DNA from: Cycas panzhihuaensis
Lineage: Eukaryota > Cycadophyta
Direction: 5' to 3'
Assembly (NCBI GenBank): GCA_023213395.1
Contig: CM041465.1
Coordinates: 143,289,741 to 143,353,740 of the forward strand
Length of the DNA stretch: 64,000 nt
Below the pieces are notes generated by a model. The model saw nothing but the letters and a program-made list of their open reading frames with translations, ran no database searches and was not told the origin of the DNA. Position numbers and translations under genes: made by a program. This document shows, piece after piece, positions 54,201-64,000 of this stretch. The first letter of the stretch is position 1, and each line of letters starts with the position of its first letter.

Positions 54201-55440
54201 GTTAAGACCCTTTTTGAGCCTGGTGAATAATTGAACTCTTCGGAGTACTTTCAATCACTAGGTCTAGGCCAATACTTTTCCATTGAATCTCCTTCTACTC
54301 ATACAAAAGTAAATGATATGGGTTTGGTTGAGATTGTTCCTTTCTCATCAAGTTCTTCATACATTCCTTGCATTTTGGGTCTGACTGATCAATCTTTAAT
54401 TTCCTCTTCCTCTCATAATGAAGAAGTAACCTTATATTCTATAATACCTTATGGAGAAACATCTATGAGTGGAATTACTAATACAAATGCTTCCCTTCCT
54501 ATTCAAACTGACTTCTCATAGGTTTTATATTTGTCTTAAGAGATAAGCTCTTTGGTTTCTTCTATATGGATTCTTCCTTAGTTACTAATTTAACTTTAGT
54601 TTCACATGATTTCCATGGTGATGCTTCGCCTCTCTTCTCTTGATCTCCTCTCTTTACTACATGGTTGAACAAATATAAGAAGAAGATGTTGTTACATTGA
54701 CATCCAAACTTAGAATCTGGTGGTAAGGATGTAGATTCACTTGATACACTTCAAAGTAATCGACATACCCCCATTCAAGTATAGAAAGTAAATTTGGTAT
54801 CTACTATCTCTTTCTCTTCTTGTCCTCCTATGGATGCTTCTAAATCATCTCTCATTCTTATGTCTTTGTCTAATCAAGAATGTCATTTGTATCATTAAGA
54901 ATTTAATCAAATCTTTACTTTAACTTAGGAGTTTATTGATAGGCCTACCCTTTTCTCTTATATTTTTTCAATCATTGAGTCTGTTCATGCTTGTCCAAAC
55001 TCTTTGGTTGGTTCTTCTTTATATTTTAGGCCTTTATCTTTGTCTACTAATTTATCAAGAAATCTCCTCCTCATCAATCTCTTCCACCTAGATCACTTTA
55101 AGAATGATGAGGCGATTTTAGAGCATCTAGTATGGCCATGCCCTAGTCTTCTTGATGGACATCATAGGTTGTGTTTTTCTAAAGTAATACAACCTAATTC
55201 ACCATTATTTAATCATTCCCAACCTTAAGAGTCAGTTTCCTTATTAGACCCTATACCTCCTTATTTTGAAGAGGGAAATGCGATGCTTATGGAGCAGATT
55301 ATTGATATAGACTTAGAGATGGGGGATACCCCTAAGATTATCAAATTGGGAGCTAGTTTTACTCCCCAAGAGATTATTTAGTTTAAGGATCTTTTTTATG
55401 AGTTTCACTTAGTCTTTGCTTAGGATTATAAAGATATGTA
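54201..55440 (+). pseudogene. pol: Gypsy-3 protease-RT linker
   Basis: Broken Ser-rich stretches (PFSSSSSYIPCILG near 54345) and the landmarks LLDGHHRLCFSK (near 55150) and YFEEGNAMLMEQ (near 55262) correspond to the acidic/proline-rich linker of Gypsy-2. This supports a conserved region of unknown function between protease and RT. Confidence 0.65.
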
Positions 55441-56295
55441 TGGCCTTGATCCTTAAGTCATTAATCACAATATTACAGTAACTCCGGTGTTAAATCTAAA
55501 TGGAAAAAATAATGCCCTATTCACCTATGTCTCTCTCTTACTATTGAATAAGAAGTGAAGAAGTTACTTAGAGTTAAATTCATTGAGAGTGTCAACTACT
55601 CTCAATGGATCTCTAACATAGTTTTGTTTGCAAAGAAAAATGGTTCAATTTGAATTTACATTAATTTTTAAGATATTAACAAGTCATGCCCTAAAGATAA
55701 TTTTCCTCTTCATTTTTTTAATCAAATTTAAGACTAGGTAGCTAGTTTTAAGGTGATGTCTCTTATGGATGCCTTTTTATATTATAATTAAATTTTCATC
55801 TCACATCGAGATTGTTATAAGACCGCATTCACGACTCCTTGGGGCACTTTTGTGTATAAAGTCATTCTTTTTAGATTAGAAAATGTTGATGCAACTTATA
55901 AAAGAGTAATGGTATATATTTTTCATGATTTAATTGGAAATGTTATTGCTATGTACTTAGATGATATGCTTGCTCTATCTCATAAAAGATGTGACCATAT
56001 GCATGACCTTAAAATAATTTTCAAAAGGTGTAAGAAATATCACTTATGCCTTAATCCCTCTAAATGTGCTTCTACCATGATGTCAGCAAGAATGATAGGA
56101 AATATTATTTCCCATGATAGGATTAGAATTGATCCTAATAAGATAAGGGCAATTGTTGATATGCCTCCTCCTAAGAGTCAAAAGCAGATTAAATCTTTCT
56201 TAAGTAGACTTGGTTTCTTAAGATGTTTTATTACCAATTCTGCTTTAGATGCCAAGTCTATCACTAATCTTTTGAAGAAAGATATTAAGATATGA
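55441..56295 (+). pseudogene. pol: Gypsy-3 reverse transcriptase
   Basis: The 147-codon open stretch 55852-56295 includes the catalytic IAMYLDDMLALSHKRCDHMH, with both aspartates, then YHLCLNPSKCASTMMSARMI and RIDPNKIRAIVDMPPPKSQK. The upstream part (AKKNGSI, CPKDNFPL, TTPWGTFVYK) is readable with stops. The frame reaches the RT-RNase H connection (SITNLLKKDIKI) and stops 7 bp before an LTR, so RNase H, integrase and any aRNH are missing. Confidence 0.88.
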
Positions 56296-56302
56296 TGGAT
56301 TC

Positions 56303-59300
56303 TATTTCCCAACTACTGGGAATGGATATGGATGACACCTCTTAGGTAAGTGTAGGTACATTTCTATCTTTTCTTTTCATTGACTTTAGAATGTCATTGA
56401 ATTGTCATTAGATACATTTTGTATGTTGTTGATTGATTGCATGATTATTATGCCTAGCTTGTCTGCCTACTCATGTTCACATCTACTACTTTAGCCTATG
56501 ATGACTTGGGAAAAACATCCCATGAAACCTCATGGCCCTATACCATACCTCCATATCATCCTCATCTACTCTCAGCTCCTACAACCTATCCTTTACCACC
56601 CTTTTAGTGTGATGTAATCCCTAATGACCCATTTAGGCTCGATCACCATCCTTGCTTATCACTTGTCTCTCATTGGGCCTTAGTTACCACCTTTTTCTCA
56701 CTTATCATGGTCCCATCAACTCTTCAAATCCCTTAGATGCTGTAACAACTTATTATTTTACCCTTTCAAGGTCTAGGACCCCCCTCTTTTGGGAGCCTTC
56801 CAGGCTTCCCTTTTATTGTTTGCCTTGTTTTGAGTGCACTGCGGCATTGTTTATAGTATCATGGAAAACTCTGTGGTGCTGCGAAGTTTGGCACAGTGCA
56901 ACTGTCCACTCTTAGTTTTTGGCCTGGCAACAACCAATTTCATATTAATTGTAAAACTAACATGTGGTTTTGGGATATTTCCTACCCAGAGCGATTCCTG
57001 ATAGCCTAATAGGTTAGGGTTAGGTTTAGAAACCTAATTTTTAGCCCATTTGCCTCCCTACTTCTTCTCTTCTTCTTCTCTCTTATAAAAATTTTGGAAA
57101 GAAAGAAAGTTCTCTTCAACTACCATCTACTCTTCACTCTTGCCTCTTCCTTCCTTAAGGTAAAAACCTTAAGTCGTAAGTCTACAATAGCCTAATCTAG
57201 ATAGGTCCTCCTCTCAAGTGCTCCATTAAGTCATTAGTATCAAGTTTGATTGCAAGTTGAACTCTTTTCTCACGTTGTTGAAGGGATCTCTCATCCATTC
57301 TTCAAGGGAGACCCTCTTCTCCTAGTTGCCTCATGAGGTAAAACTATTTCCAACATGTTTTAGTAGGAGTTTTTAGACCTGCATTTTGTCTCATTCCTTT
57401 GGCAATAGGGGTTTCTTGCAAGATTGTTCTAGTTTTCTTTGTAAACCCTTTCATACACTTCTCTTTTGGAAGGCAAACACTTCATCTTCTTGGCTTGTTT
57501 CCCTCACACCTTCAGGTTTCTCCTAGGTTTCTATTAAGAAGTTTGAGAGAAAAAGGTACAACAAAGGGAGAAAGGAGTTTGGGGCTAACGTTTTGACCCT
57601 CTTAGCCATCTCCTCTAGGGTAATCCCCTACTCTTTGCAATGTTTCTCTCCTTATACCTCACTTGTACACCTTGAAACCCTTAAGGGAGGGGATTTTTCC
57701 AGTTGTAGTATTGAAGCTACTTGCAACGCTTGTAACCAGCCCTCATGCACCCTTAAAATCTAATCTTTTGTAGCAAGTCCTTGTAGTTTACAAAGTTCTA
57801 GATTCACTTTACAAATCTTGCAAAAGTTGCATATTACAACTTTTGTGACATTTGCAACTTTTGCATTTTTGTAACTTTTACTACTCACAAGCCTTATTTC
57901 TACTTCTATTACTTGAAAGCCTTGACCCCTTACTTGATCCATTGGTTAGAGCACTTGGATATATGTAGATATGTTACTTAGAGGGCTAGCCATTCTGAGG
58001 CTATCTTTCTCTCCATTTTACCCCCCTTTTCCCATAGTAGTTAGAGCATCCTACTTGCATATTGAGTAAAGTTTGGATCACATATTGTGTTTATTTAAAA
58101 GACATTTATATAGAACCACATTCTTTTCTTTTAGTAAGCATATATACATATATACAAATGCACACTTGTTCTCATGTGTATCTAGCACCTTTGGGAAAAA
58201 GAAAACAACTTGTTGTGTAGGTCCTATCTTTTGGAACAAGCAAAGGTTGTCATGGAAGGTATGCACATCCCTTTTATTTTCACTACTTTACTTTGAATTT
58301 TCTTTGTGAGCAACTCTTTTTCCTTTTTGTTTCTTTCTACACTAGTTCTTGGGGAAGGTAAGGAAGCCCCACTGGTATTCCTCCTACAATGCCAACTGCG
58401 GTAAGGAGTGTTGGGTGGGTGAAAGTGGATCATGAGGAGAGAGAAGCACTCGCTACACCAACCATCTCGGTTCCAGTTGCACTCCTTCTTACCCCATCTT
58501 CTTGCTCACCCTTCTCCCCCTTTCCTTTAAGGAAGAAAAAAGAAAGAAAGAAAGGTTACATATGCTTTATCGCTTGTGGATTGCTTGATTTTCTCATGTA
58601 GGGAAATGAACAACCATCTTACATATGTAGGCATCAACCCTACTATTGGAGTAGTTTCCTACCTTTATTACATTCTTGTTCCTTTTTTCTTGCATGACTC
58701 TCGCATCTACTAGGGTAAGGGTACAAAGGGTTACAAGCTCCTCTATCAATACCTTTTTCTTCCCCATGCACTAGTTTTTGCATTCTCTTCATACGATATT
58801 CCTACTTTCTTGGTTCTTTTTTATTTTATTAACATTTGTAAAAGAAAAGAGAGAGAGTTAAGAATTGAGAGAGAGTGTTATTATTCCTTTCCTTCTCCTT
58901 TTAATTCATAATAAATCAAAAATAACAACACTCTATAACACCACTCTATTCATTATGAAACAAAGCAAAGGATACATTGTGTAATGCCTACACACCTAGC
59001 CATTCACCTAGGGTGTTGGTACCTTAAGAGCATCCTCCTCAAGATGACCCCTTTCGGTAAGGCATCATCTTGTCTTACCTCCATTTGGGAGTTGGTCCTT
59101 TTCCACCCAACTTTCTCTTTGTACCTTCTCTATCCACCATTCATTTCTTATTTGTAGGTACCCCTTCCTCCATTAGGGTCTACCTCCTCCTTTCCTACTT
59201 TCTTGGGAAAGGAATCTTTCATCTCAACTCTCCTTCCTCAATCATCCATGATAGGAGGGTCCTTTAAGACAACTCGGCAAACTAAGAGAGCCCCCTTGCC

Positions 59301-59499
59301 CATGTCAAATCTAAGAAGGTGCTGCTCACTGTAAGGGAAGGTTTATGTGCCATTTGCATATCCTCAAACCTATGTTTTGATGCATGAATACCCTTTATGG
59401 GTACTTTATTTTGCTTCCAAAGATCCTTTAGCCCCGTAATTACTAATTTTATAGGCTTGATCTCCTTATATCTAGTGACCCCCTAAAGGTGCGCTTCCA
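56303..59499 (+). repeat. Gypsy-3 LTR (about 3.2 kb)
   Basis: Starts TATTTCCCAACTACTGGG, matching the Gypsy-2 LTR start on the opposite strand, and shares CTTAGGTAAGTGTAGGTA and TTTAGCCTATGATGACTTGG with it. Ends CGCTTCCA, followed 1 nt later by a Gypsy primer site. Read with 60813-64000 in reverse complement, it aligns at several places (for example GCAAAAGTTGCA near 57820 and 62570). It has RT on its left and gag on its right. Confidence 0.82.
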
Positions 59500-59500
59500 T

Positions 59501-59519
59501 TAGTGACCATACTGGGGAC
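59501..59519 (+). promoter_or_regulatory. Primer-binding site of the Gypsy-3 right-hand copy
   Basis: TAGTGACCATACTGGGGAC, 1 nt after the LTR, a variant of the Gypsy-2 site. Confidence 0.75.
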
Positions 59520-59649
59520 TCATCAGTAAATGGTCTATCTTAGTTTTCTTTCTATTAGCGCTACCTCTCCTTTGGTAGTCCTTCTCGATTTATTGGGCAA
59601 CCCCCAACATTTATCATTTTGTTATCCTTCTTTCTTCCAAATCTTAGGA

Positions 59650-60812
59650 AGGACTTATATGCGATAATTCTCTCATCGTTTACAAGGTCTCACTCCTTCT
59701 TTGGAAGACTCTCTTTATTCTCCCCTTCCATTGTCTGATTCCAAATTGGCTATGGAGGGATTCTCCTCAGATTGGGTATACCATGCCTATGTATCTAAGA
59801 CCTAGCAACCTTCAACTTCTTTCCAAGGTTCCACCTAAGAGGGTGAAGACCCCATCTTCTATCTGGGTGATCAAGAGCATCTGCATGTCTATCATCTTTC
59901 CACCCATGATGTGGAGGCTTCTTCCCCCATGTGGCATCACCATCTTGGTGACAATTCCTATGAGAATCACCTTGTGGGGTCTACTTTGTATGAGGATCCT
60001 TCAACCTCATACGAGCAAGTGGGGACCCCTCTTGCGGATGTGGTGGAAGAGCTTAACTAATGCTTCTAAGCGACTAGCCTCCAACCATATCCCAAGTGGT
60101 TGGAAAGTATCTTATAAAGTGTGGCACCCTTCTCCTCCACATCTGCACCCTCACACTCATCCCATTCAGTTTTACTATCCACAATGGGGCCATCCCTCAT
60201 TGCTTCTTCCTCTTCTAGTGGTCTATATTCTTTAGGGGCTACCCAAGGTATGCCCACTCCCTAACTTGGGTTGAGTATACCTCTTCCTAGTAGGGCAACC
60301 ATGCCTCAGCCAACTGTGGTTCATCCACCTTCCATTAGACCTAGAGGGCCTATGTATCCCCTACTTCTAGCTACGTGGGACAAATCCCCATGCAACCCAA
60401 GCTCAACCTAAGGATTCATCTCTTTATGTACCCCTAAGATAAACTTCCCAACCATGGGGGCATGGTAAAGGGAATCCTCTTCCCATTTATGGGGTGGACC
60501 CCTTTCACCCATATGGTGTTGCACCACCTACAGGTGGCCCATATGGGCAAAATCTAGTCCCACACCCATCTATTCCTTCTTCTTACATCTTTTCCTATGG
60601 AATGCCTTCATAAGGAGGACAAATCCCTCCTTAAGGAACCCTCTCCTAAGTCTCTTTTCAATAGGGAGCATACCCTCGGGGGGGAATATGTCCTTCTTAC
60701 CCATCTGCTTCTTTTCCAATCCCCTCACACTCAGGATTAGTCCCTTCCTACCAAGTGAGAGGAAGTTCATATCCCCTTTTAGACCAAGTTTTCTAAGGAG
60801 GATTTAGGCATC
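59650..60812 (+). pseudogene. gag: Gypsy-3 gag, N-terminal Pro/Ser-rich portion
   Basis: Collinear with the first third of Gypsy-2 gag: LPLSDSKLAMEGFSSDWVYH near 59725-59785, TSYEQVGTPLADVVEELN near 60005-60058, LQPYPKWLESIL near 60080-60115, then a Gly/Pro-rich stretch (CCTTCATAAGGAGGA, 60604-60618). It breaks off exactly where the Gypsy-4 LTR starts (60813). The open frame 59783-60235 is in a different register and is probably a shadow of this gag. Confidence 0.75.
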
Positions 60813-63800
60813 TGGAATTGCACCTCTACGGGGTCAGTAGATTTGGGTGAGATCATGTTAACACAAGTAATGATTTCATGGTGAAGGATTTATAAGAGTA
60901 ATAGAGAGAGAGATCACCCACAAAGGGCATCAATGCATCAGAAAGCAGGTTCAAGGACCACAAATGATGCACAAACTCCCTTCTAGGTAACACTTCCTCG
61001 ATTCAGAGTTGGAGAAAAAGAGGGATCTCCTTAGTTTCCCAAGTAACCTTTAAAAGGACCCTCCTGTCCTGGATGGATAAAGAAAGGAGGTGAAGGAGAA
61101 GGCATACCTCTTCTTATGAAGAGTTGATGAGCGAAGCAAGCCCTGATGGAAAGAAGAAAAGACTCACACATAGGCCTAGAGTAGTTAGAAGCGTGAGTAA
61201 TCAAAGGAGAAGTTGGGTTACTAAAATAAGTTTGAGCTAGAGGGTAAAACCAGGGAAGGATTTGGAAATAGAAAGGAGAAGTGACCTTGAGAGGAGGTAC
61301 CCCCAAGGTGCCACACCTAAGATGGTTTTGGGTGCAAAAGATAAATAAAGTATGTTATTCCTATGTTTATTTCCATTATATAATAAGGGAATGTGGGGGT
61401 GCAGGTTATCATTCTTTATGTTTATTTCTTATAAATGCAAGAAATGAACTTAAAAAGAAATAATGCACTCTCTTTCTCTTTCCTAGGTATTGGCCTCCCT
61501 CTCTTTATCCTTCATGAACAAAGGAAGAAGAAGGACAAGCAAACCACTAAGGAAAATAACACGAATGAGAAATGCAACCCTACCTAATGATATGTAAAGA
61601 GGAAATGAAGTACAAATGGATGAATGAATAACCCACCTTATCTAAATCCTAGTGGAAATGAGGGTTTAGGTAAGGGGGGAAAGTAAGTGAGTGTGTGACT
61701 AGAAGAAGTGGCATCTATTGGTGTGAGTTAGCTAATTCCTACTATGTAATCTAAATGAAACAAGCAATAGCAACCAATAGAATGTAAATAATATAATCCT
61801 TTCATCTTTCTTTTTGTTTTGGGAGCATAAAAGAGGGGGGAGAGAAGACTAAGAATAGGAAAGACAAGGTAAGGAAACATACCCAGGAATCAGGTAGTTG
61901 GTGTAGTGTATCCCTTCTTTCATGATCTAAGCTCTCCTCCTTGATGCATCTTGCTACGAATGGCATAGTGAAAGGGGAGTCGAGGAAAAGGGGGCTTCCT
62001 TACCTTCCCCCAAAACTTAAACATAAAATAAACAAAAAGGAAAAAAGAATAGAGTTCCTTTACTTGGAGTTTTAAAGCATCATAATGGTGACAACCAAGA
62101 GGGGAAAGTGTACCTATAATGAAGGCTTCTATTTGCTCTGAAGCGCAAGAAACCTACACAACACAAAGTTTGCCCTTTCGCAAGGGCCACTGGATGCATG
62201 TGGTAGTAAGTGCATGCAAGGAGGTGTATATATATATATGTATGTATGCATATATGTATATATTCTTTTTCAAGGGAAAAGGAGCAAAAGAAAAAATACT
62301 TAATAGATATCTACGAAGTAACAAATATGCAATGTCAGTATTGTTTACACCTTATGCAAAACCAACAAGTAATATGGGAAAGAGGGGGTAAAGGGGGAAG
62401 AAAGGAAGTAGCCTCAGAATGGATATCCCTCCCAACTAAATGCTCCACATGTTCCCCAAGAACCCAAGCTAATAGCTAAGAGGACCAAGACTACTTAATA
62501 ATAGGTGCAAGACAAGCTTTTGTAAGTAAAGAAAAAAGGTAGCAAGAAAGCTATAAAAATTGTAAATATTGCAAAAGTTGCAAATGCAACTTTTCCAAGT
62601 TTATATAAGAGCAATTCTCAAAGATAAAAAGGTATGAAACGTGGCTAAAAACTAGGCTATATATGATCTTTAGTGGCTAGTTGCAGGCATAACTAAGGGC
62701 TACCTACGATGTAATCAACAGAAGTTTCCACCCTAATAGTTTCCTGGGTAAACAAGCAAGGTATGGAAGAGTAAAAGGGAAGGAGAGAAGAGGGTTGCCC
62801 TTGAGGAGAAGGTGTGTGGGTACGGAACCCTGCTTAAGACTCCTTTCACTCTCCTGTAAACCTCTTTTCATGCTACCCCCTTGAAAAGACCTAAAAAGAA
62901 CTTGGGGGAGGAAGTATACAAGTAAGCAAGAGGGAGGGATTGCCTCCCAATACAATAGAAAAGAAGGAAAAAAGACTTCTTACATGAAGAGACTAGTAGA
63001 AGAATATCTATGCTATGGAATGAACAAGTGAAAATCAATCTGAAAGTACCTAGTAAGGGTAGATCTATGGCAGATCTACTAGGTAAACCATGTGAGAAGG
63101 ACAGTTCCCTTAGAGAGTTGTTAGAAAACCCCTGTAGTATAGTGGAAGAGGAGAAAAACCTATGAGAAAGGTGAAGCTTGGAGCTTAGTGGGATGCTTGG
63201 AGTGTGACTCTGCCTTAGCTAGCCCTGTTACAGACCTACAAACTATATTTCCTATGCTAGAGGAGTTGGTAACTAAAAGGTGAAGTAGGTAAAGCAAAGT
63301 TTAAACCTGTTTTAGAACTTGTGGAGAAGAGAGGAGAGAAAAGTGAGTGAGAAGAAGGAGAAATGAAGTTAATTTTAGGTTTTTAAACCCAATCCTAGCT
63401 CAATGAGCGATTAGGATTTGCCGTGGGTGGGAATCAACTCATTTCCATGTGGCAATTTCATAATTAATGCAAAATTAGCCATGGCCAGTTAAAAAAAAAT
63501 TATGAACAGATGCACTACAGTAAACTTCATGGTACCATGAAGTTTATAGCAGTACCGCAGAGTTTACAATGGTGTGGTTAAAATTAAGACAAAAAGAAAG
63601 GGGGAACCTGAAGGCTCCCAAAAAGGGGGGAATCTTAGACCCTAAAGGAGTATGAAATCATGTTAAGGTGGCAAAGTAGGGTCGTGGGCCCTAAAGGGAC
63701 CATAATAGGTGGGACATAGAGGTCAAGGACTCCAAAAAGAGACAAGTAGCACAAAAAGGACAACAATCAGGCCTAGGTGAGGTGCTAGGGGTTATGCCAT

Positions 63801-64000
63801 GCCAATTAATAATGCAAAATAGGCCGTGGGAGCTAGAAGTGCTTAGGGGCACTATGGAGACTTGGAAGAGGGTTGTGGAGTTCCATGGAATGTGTATCCC
63901 TAGTCATCATAGGATAAAAGTGTTGATATGCATTATGAACAGGCAAACAATGCATAGTGACCATGTAATCAATCAGTCAGGATGCAATGCATATGATGAG
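60813..64000 (-). repeat. Gypsy-4 3' LTR (continues past the right edge)
   Basis: The plus strand begins TGGAATTGCACCTCTACGGG, the reverse complement of the Gypsy-3 LTR end. Matching segments continue at 61030 (counterpart 59275), 62570 (counterpart 57840) and the end (TCATCATAGGATAAAA near 63904, counterpart near 56490). No primer site lies on its left, so it is the 3' LTR of an element whose body lies to the right of the window. It contains a perfect palindrome at 63521-63546. Frames at 61031-62955 are chance openings. Confidence 0.75.
63521..63546. repeat. 26-bp perfect palindrome in the Gypsy-4 LTR
   Basis: Central part CTTCATGGTACCATGAAG, extended by TAAA and TTTA. GGTACC lies at the centre; the Gypsy-2 3' LTR has GGTACC twice at the corresponding place (24265-24290). 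Confidence 0.92.

Noticed and set aside
59783-60235. 150-codon plus-strand frame as a separate gene
   Set aside because: The gag alignment with Gypsy-2 runs through the other frames of the same DNA; this frame has no shared landmarks.
62119-62479. Two overlapping plus-strand frames of about 90 codons
   Set aside because: They cross a TATATA repeat in the Gypsy-4 LTR and resemble no family.

Overview
The window looks like intergenic DNA from a large-genome land plant. A seed plant, possibly a gymnosperm, is plausible, but no host gene is present to decide this. The evidence is a dense stack of decayed Ty1/Copia and Ty3/Gypsy LTR retrotransposons with plant-type features: initiator tRNA-Met primer sites, a Tnt1/Tork-like Copia, and a Tat-like Gypsy with a second RNase H. 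I recognised no host gene, tRNA, rRNA or CRISPR. All coding regions found are retrotransposon remnants with stops and frameshifts. The labels Copia-1 to -5 and Gypsy-1 to -4 are mine.

Layout. 1-1681: leader and 5' LTR of a minus-strand Copia (Copia-5) running off the left edge. 1682-8507 plus 37631-39018: an old minus-strand Copia (Copia-2), apparently split by Gypsy-1. 8508-37630: Gypsy-1, minus strand, with LTRs of 845 and 1023 bp and about 10.2 kb of its own sequence. It was opened twice, by Copia-1 (15241-20586, in its protease) and by Gypsy-2 (22070-35624, in its gag, with a perfect 5-bp target duplication). 39019-50870: Copia-3, minus strand, sharing the LTR 38453-39018 with Copia-2 and interrupted by plus-strand Copia-4 (43896-47667). 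50871-52100: nothing recognised. 52100-60812: plus-strand Gypsy-3 sequence, relatives of Gypsy-2, in the order gag-protease-RT, then a 3.2-kb LTR, then a second gag start. 60813-64000: a related LTR in the opposite orientation (Gypsy-4), inserted into that gag and running off the right edge.

How the genes worked together. Each element encoded, in sense order, gag (particle protein), protease, reverse transcriptase/RNase H and integrase, with Copia order (integrase before RT) or Gypsy order (integrase last). Gypsy-2 is the best preserved: its RT, RNase H, integrase and protease active sites can all be read.

Most unusual features. (1) Gypsy-2 carries a separate second RNase H (aRNH type) as an ORF of its own, about 1.1 kb downstream of integrase, while the interval between its RNase H and integrase, where Tat elements usually hold this domain, is empty. 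(2) Gypsy-1 has a post-integrase region coding for a Glu/Lys-rich, probably coiled-coil protein. (3) Gypsy-1 LTRs contain a 29-bp tandem array whose copy number accounts for the LTR length difference. (4) The Gypsy-3 segment has a permuted, shared-LTR arrangement.
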